Source: a virus. Taken from it: 29,258 nt of DNA. The position numbers were made by a program, and so were the translations under genes. Below the pieces are notes generated by a model, which had not been told where the DNA came from, ran no database searches, and was given only the letters and a program-made list of their open reading frames with translations. Below are positions 28,546-29,258 of the stretch, in pieces. Numbering within the stretch: position 1 is the stretch's first letter; each line of letters starts with the position of its first letter. The stretch is from positions 1 to 29,258 of the IMG/VR virus record IMGVR_UViG_3300023174_000506. One strand, given 5' to 3'.

Positions 28546-29258
28546 TTAGTCCTTAACATGTATTGTTTTACCCACAGGGGCAAACTCCTTGTTGCCTCCA
28601 ACAATAGTCCATAGAATCGGTGCATTCCACTTGTCTCCCCAATCTCCAATGTAACCGTCAGTAAGCATGATGATTGCCTCGGGCTTGATTGCTTTCTCTT
28701 CCATGTATTCCATTACGCAAGTAGGATCAGTCCCCCCACCACCTTTAGGTTTGGTTGAATCAATGATTGAATCTACTTGGCTAGACGAATACTCCTCATG
28801 CCCTGCGACTCTGCCGTCCCAATAAATGAGATCGACCTTATCGGGGTGAACATCTTTCGCAATCGACTGCACCTCGGATAAAAACTCCGCTAGTTCCTTG
28901 TTGCCTACTGAGCCACTCGTATCAATGCCAATCACCAGATGCCCAACTTTTTCACCTATTAGGCTAGGCATATAGATGTCATTACCTAGGTATCTACGAT
29001 TGACCCGTCGCCACGAACTTGTGTCTTTTGCGTTACATGTAGTCTTAACAAACTCACGCAACACATCTCGCCAATCCACCTTGGGTTCAAGCAACTCGGC
29101 TAGGTCTCGACCCATAGCACCACCGCCTTTGCCTGCAACTTTCTGTTCGGCAATAAGTCCTTGACGAATAGCGGAGTCAATGTCTCGTTCCAATTCTTTC
29201 TTGGCTTTCTCGTCTAGTTCCTTCGCACCTTCCCAATCGTGTTCGTCGAATCCCTCCC
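28546..29258 (-). CDS. VWA-domain protein (CobT/DUF2201-like), 5' end outside window
   Basis: At least 237 residues; the frame stays open to the right edge, so the gene is partial. A TTG at 29193 is not the start, because the upstream part ('FDEHDWEGAKELDEK' region) is typical of these proteins. The VWA domain has the metal-ion site 'GIDTSGS' (DxSxS), 'GGGTDP' (Thr ligand) and 'LTDGYIGDWG' (Asp). In bacteria and phages such proteins pair with MoxR-type AAA+ ATPases (CobS/CobT-like, VWA-MoxR) as a chaperone-like complex acting on a substrate protein. The ATPase gene would be expected just beyond the right edge. Family and MIDAS are clear; the phage role is unknown. Confidence 0.85.
   Translation of the reverse strand, partial: EGFDEHDWEGAKELDEKAKKELERDIDSAIRQGLIAEQKVAGKGGGAMGRDLAELLEPKVDWRDVLREFVKTTCNAKDTSSWRRVNRRYLGNDIYMPSLIGEKVGHLVIGIDTSGSVGNKELAEFLSEVQSIAKDVHPDKVDLIYWDGRVAGHEEYSSSQVDSIIDSTKPKGGGGTDPTCVMEYMEEKAIKPEAIIMLTDGYIGDWGDKWNAPILWTIVGGNKEFAPVGKTIHVKD

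Noticed and set aside
28542-28649. 36-residue N-terminal extension of the 80-residue gene
   Set aside because: It overlaps the well-supported VWA coding sequence by over 100 bases; the ATG at 28541 has its own AAGGA.
28546-29193. Complete VWA gene starting at TTG 29193
   Set aside because: The frame continues open to the window edge with family-like sequence, so the gene is 5'-truncated by the window.
1-29258. tRNA genes, integrase, attachment sites, lysis genes
   Set aside because: I looked for cloverleaf-like segments, recombinase motifs and holin/endolysin signatures and saw none that I could support.

Overview
The window is part of a tailed double-stranded DNA phage genome (Caudoviricetes). 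The host is probably a Gram-negative, likely aquatic, proteobacterium. The evidence is dense gene packing with many ATGA stop/start overlaps, large Gly/Ala/Gln-rich virion proteins on one strand, a phage replication set on the other, sigma70-like promoters, and a lipoprotein with a Gram-negative lipobox. No integrase, repressor/attachment module, tRNA, terminase, capsid or lysis gene is visible, so lifestyle cannot be settled from this window.

Layout. Positions 20-11208 (+ strand) hold the distal part of a structural operon. It has a small virion-type protein, a 598-residue Gly/Ala-rich virion protein, a GNAT-fold protein, an 842-residue Gln/Ala/Gly-rich internal virion protein, and a 2032-residue giant protein with an HExxH metalloprotease motif. 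Positions 11213-11231 hold a terminator oriented for the opposing transcripts; two convergent transcription units meet there. Everything from 11297 to the right edge is on the - strand and is read right to left.

The - strand starts (right edge) with a VWA-domain gene that runs off the window. Next come three genes of a probable MoxR/VWA-type module (80, 285 and 278 residues), small regulator-like genes, and an HTH-DUF3310 fusion. A terminator and strong promoter (25582-25647) then start a second unit: VRR-NUC nuclease, a 142-residue protein, family A DNA polymerase, a 411-residue orphan, four overlapping micro-genes, a glycosyltransferase, an FkbM methyltransferase, small proteins including a zinc ribbon and a lipoprotein, a Cas4/RecB-like nuclease, an HNH protein and a SNF2-type helicase. 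A third promoter (15937-15964) drives a coiled-coil protein, a four-Cys putative DNA-binding protein and an HTH protein. After a strong terminator comes the AEP primase-helicase and a last small gene.

How the genes fit together. Primase-helicase, PolA, SNF2 helicase, the RecB/Cas4-like, VRR and HNH nucleases and the four-Cys protein make a nearly self-sufficient replication and recombination set. The most unexpected signal is an exact 13-bp palindrome, CTAACAWTGTTAG, found five times within 25308-28478 and not noticed elsewhere. A related 13-bp palindrome overlaps the -35 box of the 15.9-kb promoter. Together they suggest a dedicated dimeric DNA-binding protein acting on the early region.
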